A stretch of 64,000 nucleotides of DNA from Capitulum mitella (taxonomy: Eukaryota; Arthropoda; Thecostraca; Pollicipedomorpha; Pollicipedidae), in contig CP099843.1 in NCBI GenBank assembly GCA_030062745.1, forward strand, positions 17,216,997 through 17,280,996, given 5' to 3'. A program made the translations under genes and the position numbers. The notes under the pieces were generated by a model. That model was not told the origin of the DNA. It saw only the letters and a program-made list of their open reading frames with translations, and did not search any database. This document shows positions 36,098 through 47,559 of the stretch, one piece after another; within the stretch, counting starts at the first letter, position 1, and each line of letters begins with the position of its first letter.

Positions 36098-36469
36098 ATG
36101 ACGTCGACCTGGAGAGAAGCACGGTTCGCACCCTCGCCGGCTCGCCGGTCACGCTGCGCTGCCCGGGCCTGGGCCAGACGCCGTTCGTCGTCTCGCTGAC
36201 CTGGCTGTGCCGGCTGTGCGGACCACCCGCCGACGGCAGCGGTGGCGGCGGCGGCGGCGGCGATGTGCGGCCGCTGCTCGAGTACCGCGACAGACGAGTC
36301 CTGGTGCCGGGCCCGGCCGCCGCCGACGACGGGCCGGCGCGGCTGCGGCTCGACGACGCGTCGTTCGCGCTGGTGATCGGCCAGACGCGCGCCGCTGACA
36401 CCGGCGACTACTTCTGCCTGGTGAACAGCCGCCAACAGCCCAAGGGCGTCGTCCGGCTGGAGGTCAAAG
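36098..36469 (+). CDS. Ptp99A: Exon 2: immunoglobulin domain of the Ptp99A-like receptor
   Basis: A 372-bp exon, entering and leaving after base one of a codon, as is usual for Ig exons. It encodes residues 26-150 and holds a whole Ig domain: VTLRCPG (first Cys), SLTWLC (core Trp), LEYRDRRVLVPG, RLRLDDASFALVI and the signature DTGDYFC (second Cys), ending in VRLEVK. The donor is GTCAGG at 36470. Two features are odd: an extra cysteine pair straight after the Trp (WLCRLCG), and a run of seven Gly codons (residues about 73-79) in the next loop, from a GGC repeat. The domain lies outside the cell and would mediate ligand or adhesive contact. Codon use is strongly GC-rich compared with the surrounding intron. 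Confidence 0.85.
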
Positions 36470-37071
36470 GTCAGGGTGCTACCGGACCAGATGAAAACTT
36501 CAACATGTTGTCCGCGGTGGGCAGTTTGTTGTGTTCGCAAAAGCAGTCTTACTTAAAAATGAAATCCAAGTAAATAAAAAGAAATATGTTTTCAAGCTAC
36601 TGAGTAAACAGTTTTGCGTGAGTTGAATAATTTCGCCTAAACTGCCCCTTTCCTGGCATCCGTTCCTGAGTTTGAGCTTGTATCTGGAACTCACAGCTAG
36701 ACAACTAGACGCCAAAATTGCATCGCCTGCATTGTTTGTTTTTCTCTTAGTAGTCTAAAAAAGTTCCATCTGGGCGCAATATGTCCGGATCTTTTCGACA
36801 ACAGTTGGTATGAACTCTCTTCTTGAGGTTCTGGAGGCAGAGTAAGGCTATTAATTTCGAAGGACACCGAGCAGACCGGTGTGAACAGAAGATAGGACCA
36901 TCTCGCCGCGAGGTCACGTTTTCTGACTGTTTGTTTTCAGGTCCACACGTCCCTAGCCGCTCGCAATAAGACAACTGCGACAGACGTGCCGTCGCTGACA
37001 GACTGGCGCTGACTGCCTGTCTTCCCGCTGTTGCCGGCGTGCGGTCTGACGTATCTGCGGCGCTCTTTCAG
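36470..37071 (+). other. Intron between the Ig exon and the first FN3 exon
   Basis: 602 bp from GTCAGG to CGCTCTTTCAG. No other feature seen apart from rising GC content over its last 130 bases. Confidence 0.7.
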
Positions 37072-37195
37072 ACGTGCCTGGCCCGCCCGGCAGGCCGCTC
37101 GTCCTGGCCTTCTCCTCCCGGACGGCCAACATATCGTGGACACACCCGCGCCGTACCAACTTCTCCCCCGTGTTGCACTACGTCATCCACGTGAG
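37072..37195 (+). CDS. Ptp99A: Exon 3: first half of fibronectin type III domain 1
   Basis: A 124-bp exon between acceptor CTCTTTCAG (37071) and donor GTATGG (37196). The first two bases complete Asp150 with the Ig exon, then come VPGPPGRPLVLAF, the B-strand tryptophan in TANISWTHPRR, and the C-strand tyrosine in VLHYVIHV. The exon ends with AG, two bases of an Arg codon. FN3 domains split near the C strand are common in receptor phosphatases. The string PGPPGRPLV followed by a split at YVIHVR is part of the reason for proposing Ptp99A. Confidence 0.85.
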
Positions 37196-39372
37196 GTATG
37201 GCTGGCGAGTGGCCGCCGCCGCCCATCGGACTGCGCTTAGGTGGCGGAAACGGCGGCGGGGCGAATTAAAAATCGATGGCCCCCGACTGGCACTGCATCG
37301 CCGTCGGGGCATGCGGACCCGGACAGCGGCCGACGCCACCTGAAGAGGAATCAACGGCCGTTTGTCGCGGCGGTGTGGCGTCGCTGCATGCGGAGCAGGC
37401 GCCCGCCGCCTCCTGGTCCCGATTGAATTGTAGTCGGCTTGGGGCCGCCGGGCCACGGCCAGCTCGCAGCGGTCCGGTTTCACCAAATGGTCGATGGCGG
37501 GCGTCCACCGCCGCCGCCTTCGCACAAAGCGACCGAATAATGTTGTCCGCGCTCACAAATGCACGCGCGTCCATTATTAATTCGATTCCGCCGCGCGCGA
37601 GATGCCGCCACGGGAACTGGGAACGACGCACAAAAGTGGAATGGAGTCATTTGTCACGAAGATGGACTGCTCACTGGCAGCGAAAGCAAAAGCTTTTATC
37701 TCAATTAGTGTTTTCCAGGGACGAATTTATTTGAGGCTTTTTTAATGTGTCGCATCTCTCGGTCCAGTATTTATTGCTGTAAAAGTTAATAATTGTGGAA
37801 CTCCCGAACTCACATTTACTTTGACGGCTCATATGATCCAGTTAGTGGTTAAATTTTTAAAGGTTTTCACATTACTCCATCTCGCATGATTATGTCTCCA
37901 CTGGTGTTGTTTACAGCACGGGTCTTTATGCCCAGGGAGAAACGTAATTTTGAGAGAAAGCACATTTTCACGTTTCACAGTTCTTTTTCAACAAACTCTA
38001 AACAAGGGGATTATCTCCATAAATGGAATTCCTCTGTTATTGTGCCTGTCGCACACGCCGCGACACCCCAACAACAGGTCTGACGCATCGCATTTGTCTC
38101 GGCCGTCGCCGTCGTGCTGGTGGGCAACGCTGCACGGCGGCAAGCGCGGCGCGGCGCTCGTCTGTCAGCGGCGAACGCGACGCGCCGGCTGCCGGATTAT
38201 TCATGTCGGCCGTCACCGGCGCTCTCATATCGCCGCCTTATTATATCCCAACACTTTAATTATACGACCACTTGGCAGGACGCGCGGCCCTTATGAAGCC
38301 GCCACTTTCGCGGCTTTGGTCGCCGCCGGCCGCCGCGCGGCGCCGGACAAAACGACTCGGCCCGACGGCTGCCGCCGGCCGGCTCCGCAGGAAATGAAGT
38401 CGCGAGTGGCTCGGTCGCGACGCATCCCGGCGTCGCGCGGCGCCCGTCACTCGCGACGATGTGGCCCGAGCCGGCTCGGTCTGTATCGGCTCGGCTGAGC
38501 AGGCGGTCAGCTGTTTGGGACGGCTGCGAGATTGGTTTGCTGTAGTTGTTTAAATCGCTGCCTCGGTGCTGCACTCAGTTTGAGGGCTGGTGCTCTGCTT
38601 GAAACTGTGCGAAGAGTTTGGTTGAACTCGTAGGATGTTTCCAGTTGCAATTATTTTGGTCTAAATCAACGGCGGTTGCCGTCAATTTTGCTCTTTGGCG
38701 TGTACAAACTGTAAAAAACTCATAGTGCGTCAACTACGTCAAGCGGCTTTGAAATTAAAACGTTGGCTAAGTGGACGCCTGTTCTTTGCTGTTTGCACAA
38801 AACGCAAAAGATGTGAATCTTTAAAGGTCTTAATACTAACACAGCAGCGAGACTTATACAAATGAATCCGAAATGATTTCCTCTTCGCCGTAGTTTTCAG
38901 AATTGTGCAAATGATGTTTCAGGACCGCTGTGTAAAGTCAATGATGCTGTTAACAGCACAGTGAGGCGGGCTTTGTCTTCTCGTGAATTGCGTTTATTCC
39001 ATACTTTCTCTTTGCCATTAATATTGCATCGCAATGCTAAGAACTGCTTTCCGGACTATTTGCGTACACATCCGGAGCATGCCGGTTCTTTTCTGGGTGG
39101 AATCCCACCACCACAATTTGTTTCCGTGGCGCACAATGTGCGTGGCCGGCCGGGCTCTGGCTCCGTCCCGGTTCCGCGGACCCTCCATCCTGCGGCCGTG
39201 GCACGCGATGCCGCGCGTCCCCATCCCAAATTACCCGGCCAGGCCTCCGTAGGCCGGCGAGAGCACGCACAAAGCGCGGCATTGAACCCGGGCGGAATCC
39301 CTCCCGGGCGTGGCGGCCGATGGGCGGTGGGGCTGATCAGCCGATTGACTGCTTCCGCCGCGGTGTCTGCAG
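37196..39372 (+). other. Intron with two GC-rich islands (37240-37640 and 38060-38520)
   Basis: The islands are GC-rich but interrupted by AT-rich words (TTAAAAATCGATGG, ATTATTAATTCGATTCCG, TTATTATATCCC, TTTAATTATACG). Such TAAT and TTTATT words are homeodomain- and Caudal-type sites, so these islands may be enhancers. Long frames are open on both strands; no exon is supported. Confidence 0.45.
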
Positions 39373-39548
39373 GGAAAACGAGAGCGGCCCGTGGGATCGG
39401 GCGCTGCTCACGATCGACAACAGGACCGGGTACCAGGTGGACGCGCTGCGACCGTACACCGTGTACAGCTTCCGAGTGACGGCCGTCAACGACGTGGGCG
39501 CGGGCCGACCGGGTCAGGCCTCCTTCCCCGTGCAGACGCTCCGAGAAG
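39373..39548 (+). CDS. Ptp99A: Exon 4: second half of fibronectin type III domain 1
   Basis: A 176-bp exon between acceptor GCGGTGTCTGCAG (39372) and donor GTAGGC (39549). Its first base completes the Arg codon of exon 3, giving YVIHVRENESGPW. It carries the E/F-strand motif LRPYTVYSFRVTAVNDVG and ends FPVQTLRE. Two N-glycosylation sequons (NES and NRT) fit an extracellular position. It ends after base one of a codon, which matches exon 5. Together exons 3 and 4 make a 100-residue FN3 domain with the expected conserved Trp, Tyr and Leu positions. Confidence 0.87.
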
Positions 39549-40347
39549 GTAGGCGAAGGCCAGCGAAGCCGGGGAGGACGGGGTGAGTCCGTGTGGAAGG
39601 GCGGGGCACGCTGTTGATGCTGTGGAGCGAGCTGCGCGAGCAGTGAGGAATTGCGTGCGTTGTGTGCGCTGTAATGATTGAAATGGGTTGCTGTGAGTAG
39701 GGCTGGTTCTTTTTAATGTTAGCGGACAAACTGGTCGCAAATAAATGGTCGGTTGTACGCTGGCAACATCTGTGGCGTGTCCTCCACAGTTTTTATTCAA
39801 ATGGCGCGACCAGCCTCTTGCAGGGAGAAACTACATCATGAATCTCATGATATTTCTCAGAATACCCATTGGACGATACAATAAGTGGAAGCGATTCACG
39901 TGATACAGTTCCTGGTACGTACTACCAACCTGAAAAGGCTTGCAGTCAGTGAATGCTCCCTTTTCAAAAAGGCCATGGTGTTATATCTTGATCTTTTAAT
40001 GTAATCGCTTTCCTATGTTTATAAGCATTTATTTGTTTCTTTATTCATTTTTCATGATGCTATTAATGTCGCGTTATTACTCTTACTCTTACTAGACTAT
40101 TGCGTCAGTAATCCTGAGTAATATCCATTCAGGATCCTAGTTTTACCTCATGTTCTAAATTCTTTAAGAGCTTTGACATTTCGGTAATTCACAGAAAAAT
40201 CCATCGGCTTTTTGCAGCGCATAATGTCCTGGACCTTCATGCTTTATAATAAAAGGGGCTAAATTCGTTTGTTAAACGTAACCTCTGGTGTATTTCATGG
40301 CTTCTAGTGTGAGTAAAATCGTTTTATGTTTATTACATTCATATATG

Positions 40348-40354
<7 letters not shown>

Positions 40355-40404
<50 letters not shown>

Positions 40405-40405
40405 A
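40355..40405. repeat. (TA)n(TG)n microsatellite
   Basis: A dinucleotide tract of about 50 bp inside an intron. Confidence 0.95.
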
Positions 40406-43400
40406 TACAAATGCATTCTTGTATTTGTATTCATATGTAGCGTGAAAAACATTCGGAGAATCCTAATGTCTTCTTTCTTCGATGTACAGTTTTCTCTGGG
40501 GAAGGTCTGACAGGCATTTTTGTTCCCGTCGTGCTCCTAAAATAGTCCCCCCCCCCCTCCCTCCCCGCCTCCGCCCTCGGCTGTCATGTCAGGTAGCCAT
40601 CAGGGCGTCTCGTTGCTCGACGCCTCACCACACGTCGGAAATACGCGGCCATACACGGCCGGCCGCGAAATGCACGCTCGTGCATTGGCGTATTATTCCC
40701 CGCCGTGAGCGACGCCGACTGCCGCTGACGCGCCGCTGGCGGCTGGTGCTCGTCCCTCAAACGAGCCGACTGACAGTTGTGCGGCGTTGTGGCGTCCGAA
40801 GCCGACCTGCCGGCTCAGCCCAAGTCGTCACAGGCACGCAACGGCGTGACGGGGCACACGCGGCCGGCGAAACGGCCCCGTCTGGATGGCTCAGGCAACA
40901 GGCAGGCGCGCTGCAGCGGAAGGTTCTGTTACCGCACCTTCGTTCGAACATGGAGCGGGTCGTAAATATTTCAGAATCCGGGTACTGTGTTCCGAAGATC
41001 GCTAAATGTGTTGGAAGCTATGGGGTTCTCGGGATGATTTGTCCTTATTTTTTGTGGGGAGGGGAGGAGGTGGGAAGGAGACAAGGGCCATGTTTGTCTG
41101 TATCTGACATGACTGATATCTGCTCGTTCCTCGAGTTTTCTGAAAGTGCCGATTGATTTGGGATATATAAAGTTGAGTATTATTTAAATTACTGAACAGT
41201 TTCCACCATTCTGGCAGTTTTTTTTTCTAGTTCATGCTCAGTGTATATTGCATGCCTTGGACAGTCTCCGTAGAATTCCATGGAGCATATCCCGTGGAAC
41301 ATACGGTGAATAATTAAATATAAGTATTACTGCAGTAAAAACCAATACTCCTGGAAGAGCAGGATTTAGCAGAGCAGGATTAAGTTATGTTGATCATACC
41401 GAAATTCTGATCACTGATTTGATTGCATATGGTGTTTAATTAAAAAAATGGCCAATTCTGTGCAGAATATGGTCCGCTATAAATGCACCACATGACAGAT
41501 TTATTGCGATGCACCTCTTGGAATACGTGCAGTGCATATAGCGATTACCTGTGTTTGCTTGACGACGATGATTCCTTTAATGTGGTTATCATTTATTGCC
41601 AGCAGATGTACAATTAAATCTTCCAAAGCCATGTGAGTTTTTCGGACTTCTTAGATTTGATGGTTATTCACGGTATTGTTGATGCCAGGTTCTTGGAAGG
41701 CACTGTTCATTCATGCTGCTTATACACTGGCATGTGAGTTACCAGAGGTATGTCATGTATCCACTCAAGAGGCATAAAATCCTGCTGTTTGGTCTAGTTC
41801 ATGGATATGAGAAGGACTGGTTGCTGCTCCCCATAGCCCTCAGTAGTCAGCCAGCGTTCATATTTATTGCTAATCTGCATTATAATTGTTCCATTCTGAA
41901 GATATCCCCGCATTGAGTTTGCTATTAACAACGCTGTTTCAACAAATGATATCGTTACTATTTCCGCTTGTGATGATCACTCATCTTTCTTTTCTACGTT
42001 GCAAACATCATGATGGCGCGGGCATTAACCTTCAAAGGCTGTTCGTTTGATGTGCGCCTGGCACGCCAATCTAAGACACCAAGTACCCCATGATGAACTT
42101 TGTCCGGCCGGGTCCTGCTCATCAGCGGGCGATCCCCTGGGACCAGCACCGTACGAAACGCGTGCGTCCAGAGGAAATGACTTCTCTGTCCATTGCTAGC
42201 CATGGCCGGCACTGCGCGACGCTTGCAGGCTCGTGGGGACAATGGATTGTTGCAATTTCCAACGGTGGCGCCTAAGAACGTCCACATTCATTCTGCCGTG
42301 AGCGCGTGCTTAAGTTTATTCATGTGCGCCATTGATACTGATGCGTTCCGATTGCAGACTGCGTGCGGGTAATAACCTTTATAGTCGTCTGCGGAATGCA
42401 GTGACATAGTTTCGAGGAAAATGTACGAAATTATAGGGCAAATCTGTAGACTTGAGACGCAGACTTGGAGCAGTGTGAAATGTGGAAAGTTTCCAACGGT
42501 CGGTATTATGAAGATGGAATTAGAATTGTCACTATGATTTCCATTTTTGGCGTCCTGTAACGAAATGAAACGAACAGTTTCACTCTTAACACATACATGT
42601 TTTTTAAATGAAACCTGGAATTCCATCTAAACCTACGTATTTTTCAACAAGATGCGGACTAATACCAACAGGCGTAAAACAGAAAAGCCAGGGTAGGATA
42701 AATGAATAAGTAAAAGCATATCATCAAAGGCTTAAAACTGTACCGTAGGTGACAGTAGCCCTCAAGACAGTAGCAGGTGGGAGGCCAACCTACTAGATTG
42801 GATGTCGCTAGCTCTGTATCGCCAGCCACACAACTTTATGCGAATCCATTCACGACTTTTGGCAATTTTTTTGCCGTGAAATATATGTCCATACTGATAT
42901 ATGTCCGCGCACAAGCCGAAACGTTCAGGAACCTGCAGTGAAACAAACGGAAAATACCGAGTTCCACCGAATTATTAGTTGGTCTTTTGGAATCCCAAAT
43001 TCCCTTTTATTGAGAATTATGGAACCCGGATATTATTCCACTGGGAAACACACTGGTATGCATCTTAGGTTTGCCGACATTTTCATGGTGTTCATCTCTT
43101 GTGCGCGTAACATGTGCTGTAAGTAATGGGTGCGATATTTCACGGTGGTTCTTCATGACGCAGTTCCCTGCCACGGTCAGACACCTGCATCCCATCGGTC
43201 ACGATCGTGTTCATTCCAGCCTGCATCCCAGTTTACGAACGTTTAAAAATGACAGCGATGTTGCTTGCGACTTCAAGTAAGGGTTTTCGAAGAGCCTTAT
43301 AGGTGTCCAGAGCATCCTCCTCGGCGCTCATGTCACTCACATATGTCTTTTCACTGCTTCTGTGGCCGTGAGGTTTACTTAACGCATGATTAGCGTTGTG

Positions 43401-44270
43401 TGCATTTCCTCCCGGTTGAGACGCAAGAAACTTCAGCCGGCCTTTCCAAGCTGCCCGGTGCGTTACTGGGCGGGCTGCAAGCAGCCGAGCTAGGTTAGCT
43501 GCGGCTGATGTGTTCAAGCTCGATCCATTGGTGCCATTGGGGAAATCGCTGCCATTTCGAATGCAAATATCCCGAGTCGCAAGTTACCGCCCCTATTAGG
43601 TAAACCGACATTCCAATTTCGTGAGCTCGTTTTACGGCCAGGCATGTGTGGACAATGACATCGGCTTCAGCACAGTCGTCGCTAGTCCAGAGTGAAACGC
43701 AGTTGAGAAATGAAAAATGTCGACAGACATGAAGGTATTTTGTCCAGTAAATTGTGGGCAATCATGAAAATTTCCCGTGCGGTTTGCCGGCGAATCTCGA
43801 GATGTGAATTGTCGCAATGTCTGCTTTGCCAAGTGGCATTTCCGAGATAGCATATCGTCAGTCATTTCTGGATAAAGGCGAATTGGACCCTTATTACGTT
43901 ATGGAATGAACCATGACCAGTATGTGGGAGCATGCCCACCACATTTCACTGGTCTGATCGACGTTGCATGATTTGGTTTTCTTTTACAAGTATTTAAAGG
44001 AGCAAGCGCCAGCAAGGTTTTTAATGTTGTATTGTTACAGAAAACTAAATCTGCACTACATAGCATCTAAAGGCAGCAAGACGTAAAGCCAAGCTGTCAT
44101 TCTACACTCACAGTCGTGACGCAAATTAGTAACTTCCGCAGATGGTCGCCTGTCAACTTGGCTTAATTTTGCGACCAACTGGCAAGCTCGAGCTCACGTC
44201 TAGTGGCGGCGGAGACAGAATCGAAAAGGCGCATGAGTTAATGAAATTTATGTGAGGTAAAGAACATTAA

Positions 44271-44651
44271 TTACCTGTGACGTTCTGAAATCCGTATAGG
44301 TATGTTTTCCCTTTCGGATGTTAATTTTTTGTAGTTTCGTGGGATTACACCTTTGTGAGACAAGGAAAACTCCCCAAAATTTTCGTTGAATAAGACGAAA
44401 TGATATTCTTCAAGAACGTTTATTTGCGTGTATTCCAGGTGTATTGTGAAAAGACTTGTTCCATTCAGTGGTGTAGAAATGCTGAGTTCGACATGAAATG
44501 TGACAAGCTGACATGAAATGCAACATGTCAACTTACGGTTGAAGTAGAAACATGAGGTTTGCTTGTTGAATGTTATTCGAATGGCGTAGTTCCCAACTTT
44601 CATGTTTTGACTGAATGTGTCATCGAACCCATATTCATTCTTAAGCCCCAT
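44271..44651 (-). other. Unidentified 126-codon reverse open frame in AT-rich intron DNA
   Basis: The frame has a protein-like mixture of residues (for example NMKVGNYAIRITFN and LEEYHFVLFNENFGEF) and lies in AT-rich DNA where such lengths are unusual. No family is recognised and no promoter or splice site could be attached. It ends only 57 bp from a hAT-like MITE. Confidence 0.25.
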
Positions 44652-44707
44652 TCCATTAATGTCTCAGCTAAGGCTCGTGCTTCTTCGAATGTGTCCTCCA
44701 GGTCCTC

Positions 44708-44989
44708 CAGGTGTCGATTTGTATTCTTTTGAGAAGGGCCCCGGCCCACCTAATGTTGATTTGGTCCCACCCAATGTTGGTTTGGGCCCACTCAATAATT
44801 TGCGCCGGAATAGATAAGCGACAGGCAAAAAGTTAAAAAAGTCTAAAGTGATTTTTAAACTTACAAATTTTCGTTGGTCTAAATAAAGCGGGCTAAATCC
44901 GTTGAGAAACCCATATTTGAGGGCAGGTTAGGTTGTCGGGCTTTTGGCTTGCCCCCTCCCCCAATCATTTACAGAAATCGACATCCCTG
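44708..44989 (+). mobile_element. hAT-like MITE, copy A (~280 bp, short form)
   Basis: Starts CAGGTGTCGATTTGTATTCT and ends in AAATCGACATCCCTG, an inverted repeat of the start. The G/C-rich subterminal block (GGGCCCCGGCCCACC with AATGTTG) and the right block (GGTTAGGTTGTCGGGC, GCCCCCTCCC) match copies at 51354 and 53713. The flanking 8 bp no longer match well. This copy lacks the microsatellite present in the others. Confidence 0.7.
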
Positions 44990-46862
44990 GTGTTCTTTCA
45001 TAGAGTATGTAACGCATTTTCCTCAAATCTTGCATCCTTTTCCTTATACCGTTCTGTTTTTTGGACGTAGTGCATATCTCTTAAACATGAGCGCAACTTT
45101 GGCCTTGAATATCCCTCCTTGAATAACCTCCTGCCCTCCTGTCCGGCACGCCGTTCACGGAAGAGCCCAAGCAGCATGAAAACCAGCCGTAATCCGTTTC
45201 GTACATGCCGGCCGATCTGTGATCTGTGCTGTTCACTAAAGGTCCAGCTATGTGCTGGTGTGAGCATGTTCGAGGCAAGCATGTTCGAATGGAACTGATC
45301 TTGATGTTACACATGCTTGATGGGGTTTTCCACATTTAGCGCCGCACAGGCCTGTAAATTTGACGGGTCCGAGCCATTGAGTGGCTACAGCTCAGTTGAC
45401 GCCCGCTTTGTTGCATGTGGTGGTGCATGTGATGCATGTGAATTGAATGAAATGATGAAGAAAGTGAAATGCAGGTGATTTCGAAATGGATTGGGTTTGA
45501 AGGGCATGCCTTGGCCTGGTGTTACGACATGACGTCTCTTTTTAATCACAAGCTTTTTGTGCGGGCCACACCGGCTGACGTAAGGCTGTCCGATGCGATA
45601 TCACCTGAAGACCCGTCCGGCACAGAGATGTACGTCAGCGGTATGAATTCCGTTTGACATTCTCCACCAAGCGGCGGCATTGTCTTTCGGAGTTTCATAC
45701 TCAGTTCAAGTGCACGACCGTCACCGTCCCTGACGGTTTCCGGCCACAGTTGCCAGGGTCGGGCGTTGCGCACCGTCGGCGGACAGGCGTCTCGTGTCCT
45801 GCGATTTCCGTCTCCCCCTCCCTCCGGCCCGGCGATAGCCAGCCACCAGCCATGGGACCACTGGATAGTTGTATCCATTGGACGCAGGCTTGTACCAGGT
45901 GGCATCTGACGGGGTTCAGGCGCACGCGCATCTTCCTTGCAGGCGCACTTCGCCTTCCCGGCCCGTCCCCTCACCGTCCCCGTTCGCAGGCGTCACAAGC
46001 TGACGCTGGAAGTACTGGCATCCCAGACCTGAGCACGCTGCCCCAGCTGGCGGCGGTGTCCGTCGGGGCCAAAGGTCGCGCCGCCGACAGCGACGCACAG
46101 GACGCGACGCTTTCCCCTAACCGGTTTCAGATTGGCCAGCGCGGATAGCTGTGAAGCGACACAGGTTCCCGCCAGAAGATCATTTCTCTCCGTTGTAGGT
46201 CACCAGATGGCTTCCAGGGTGAGAGCTGCTCAAGTGGAAGCTGCTGCTAGTGCATGTGCTTGCAGCTTTAGGGGGCTTCGGATCCACGTGCTCTGAGGGC
46301 TTTTCTGGCCCGAGGCACACAATTCCTGGTTAAATGAGTGGCACTGGGCCGAAAATTTGAAATGGCTGTTCTTACTTACGAAAGTGAACAATGCAAGGAG
46401 ATGGTTTCGTAACAGGTCTTGCATTTGAAACGTCTCAAAATGCTCTTCCATCCATCTGTCTTCGTATTAGAGAACAATGCAGATACCGAAAACTGCAAGG
46501 AAATTGACCCAATATTTCGTCAGACACCTCGAGAGCAAACTAAACGTGGTTCAGGCTAGAAATAAAGTGAGAATGGCGTTATAACTCTGCGACCTGATGT
46601 GATCTGACAGATCGTTTTTGGAAACGATGCGAGGAGTTTGCAAGGGCAGCCATGCAAATTTCAGGCTCATAATGCAGTCCGTTCGCGGCCTGTGTAAGAA
46701 AAACCTAAGCAAAATATCCAGGGGAAGCAACCACCTCTCCCGTCTTGTGATGATAAACTCATGGGTGTGGAATCGCAAAAACAATGGTATGGAAAAATAC
46801 AGCTCTGGAAAAATGCATGAAACATTTATCCATCCTCCACATCGAAAACGCTCGTTTCTGGC

Positions 46863-47310
46863 TGCAGACAGTCCCATACACCGAGCCGCTGGAACCGATC
46901 GACATCAATCCGTCACTAATCGACACGCCGTATGCGACTTACTGATCTTTGCAGGATTTGATGACAGCATGTCAAGTCGTTCACCTCTATTACCTCTACA
47001 CACAACGAAAATTCAGTTTTGGCAGCCGGTGATTCCATGCTGTGAGGCTATTGGACCAAGTTTCACCAAGGTTCTACCAATCGACGAGGCACATACGATT
47101 TACATTTCCTTTCAGAACTTGGTGACTTCAAGTCACGTCTTTAACCTAAAACCACAACAAAAACCTTGTTTTTCTTTGCAGACAGTCCCATGTTCCGAGC
47201 TTATGGAACCGATTGCCACCAAACTTTCACTAATCGACGCGCCATATTTGATGTACTTTTCTTCGCTGAACATGTCGACCTCAGGTCAGGTTGCCTTTAA
47301 AGACCACTGG
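46863..47310. repeat. Three diverged tandem units of ~155 bp inside a 234-codon open frame
   Basis: Units start near 46863, 47024 and 47179 and share the order GCAGACAGTCCCAT, GGAACCGAT, CACTAATCGAC (or CCAATCGAC), CGCCATAT. The forward frame 46618-47322 stays open across them but the units are out of phase (about 161 and 155 bp), so the protein does not repeat. It is probably a non-coding dispersed repeat. Confidence 0.65.
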
Positions 47311-47453
47311 CCAGGCGTATGAGGACTCCAAAAAAGTGGTAAATCGTCCGTGGTAAAAAGAACTAATAGCATTATCAATTTTGGACTTAGACAAGAACAG
47401 CTGTGAAATTTTGCTCGTCCTGAAGCAAATGGCACTCGCAGGAATTCTTCTGA

Positions 47454-47521
47454 ATATATATATATAAATATATATATATGTATATATATGTATATGTATG
47501 TATGTATATATGTATATATAT
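47454..47521. repeat. AT-rich microsatellite (TATATG/TATG)n
   Basis: Imperfect alternating TA, TATG and GTAT units. Confidence 0.9.
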
Positions 47522-47559
47522 TGCATCGTTAATGCAGTGTTATTTATTATGCGTGACAC

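Noticed and set aside
45942-46148. Possible 3' exon after a good acceptor, ending at TAG
   Set aside because: No domain, no partner exon identified, and both strands are open; not enough to call.
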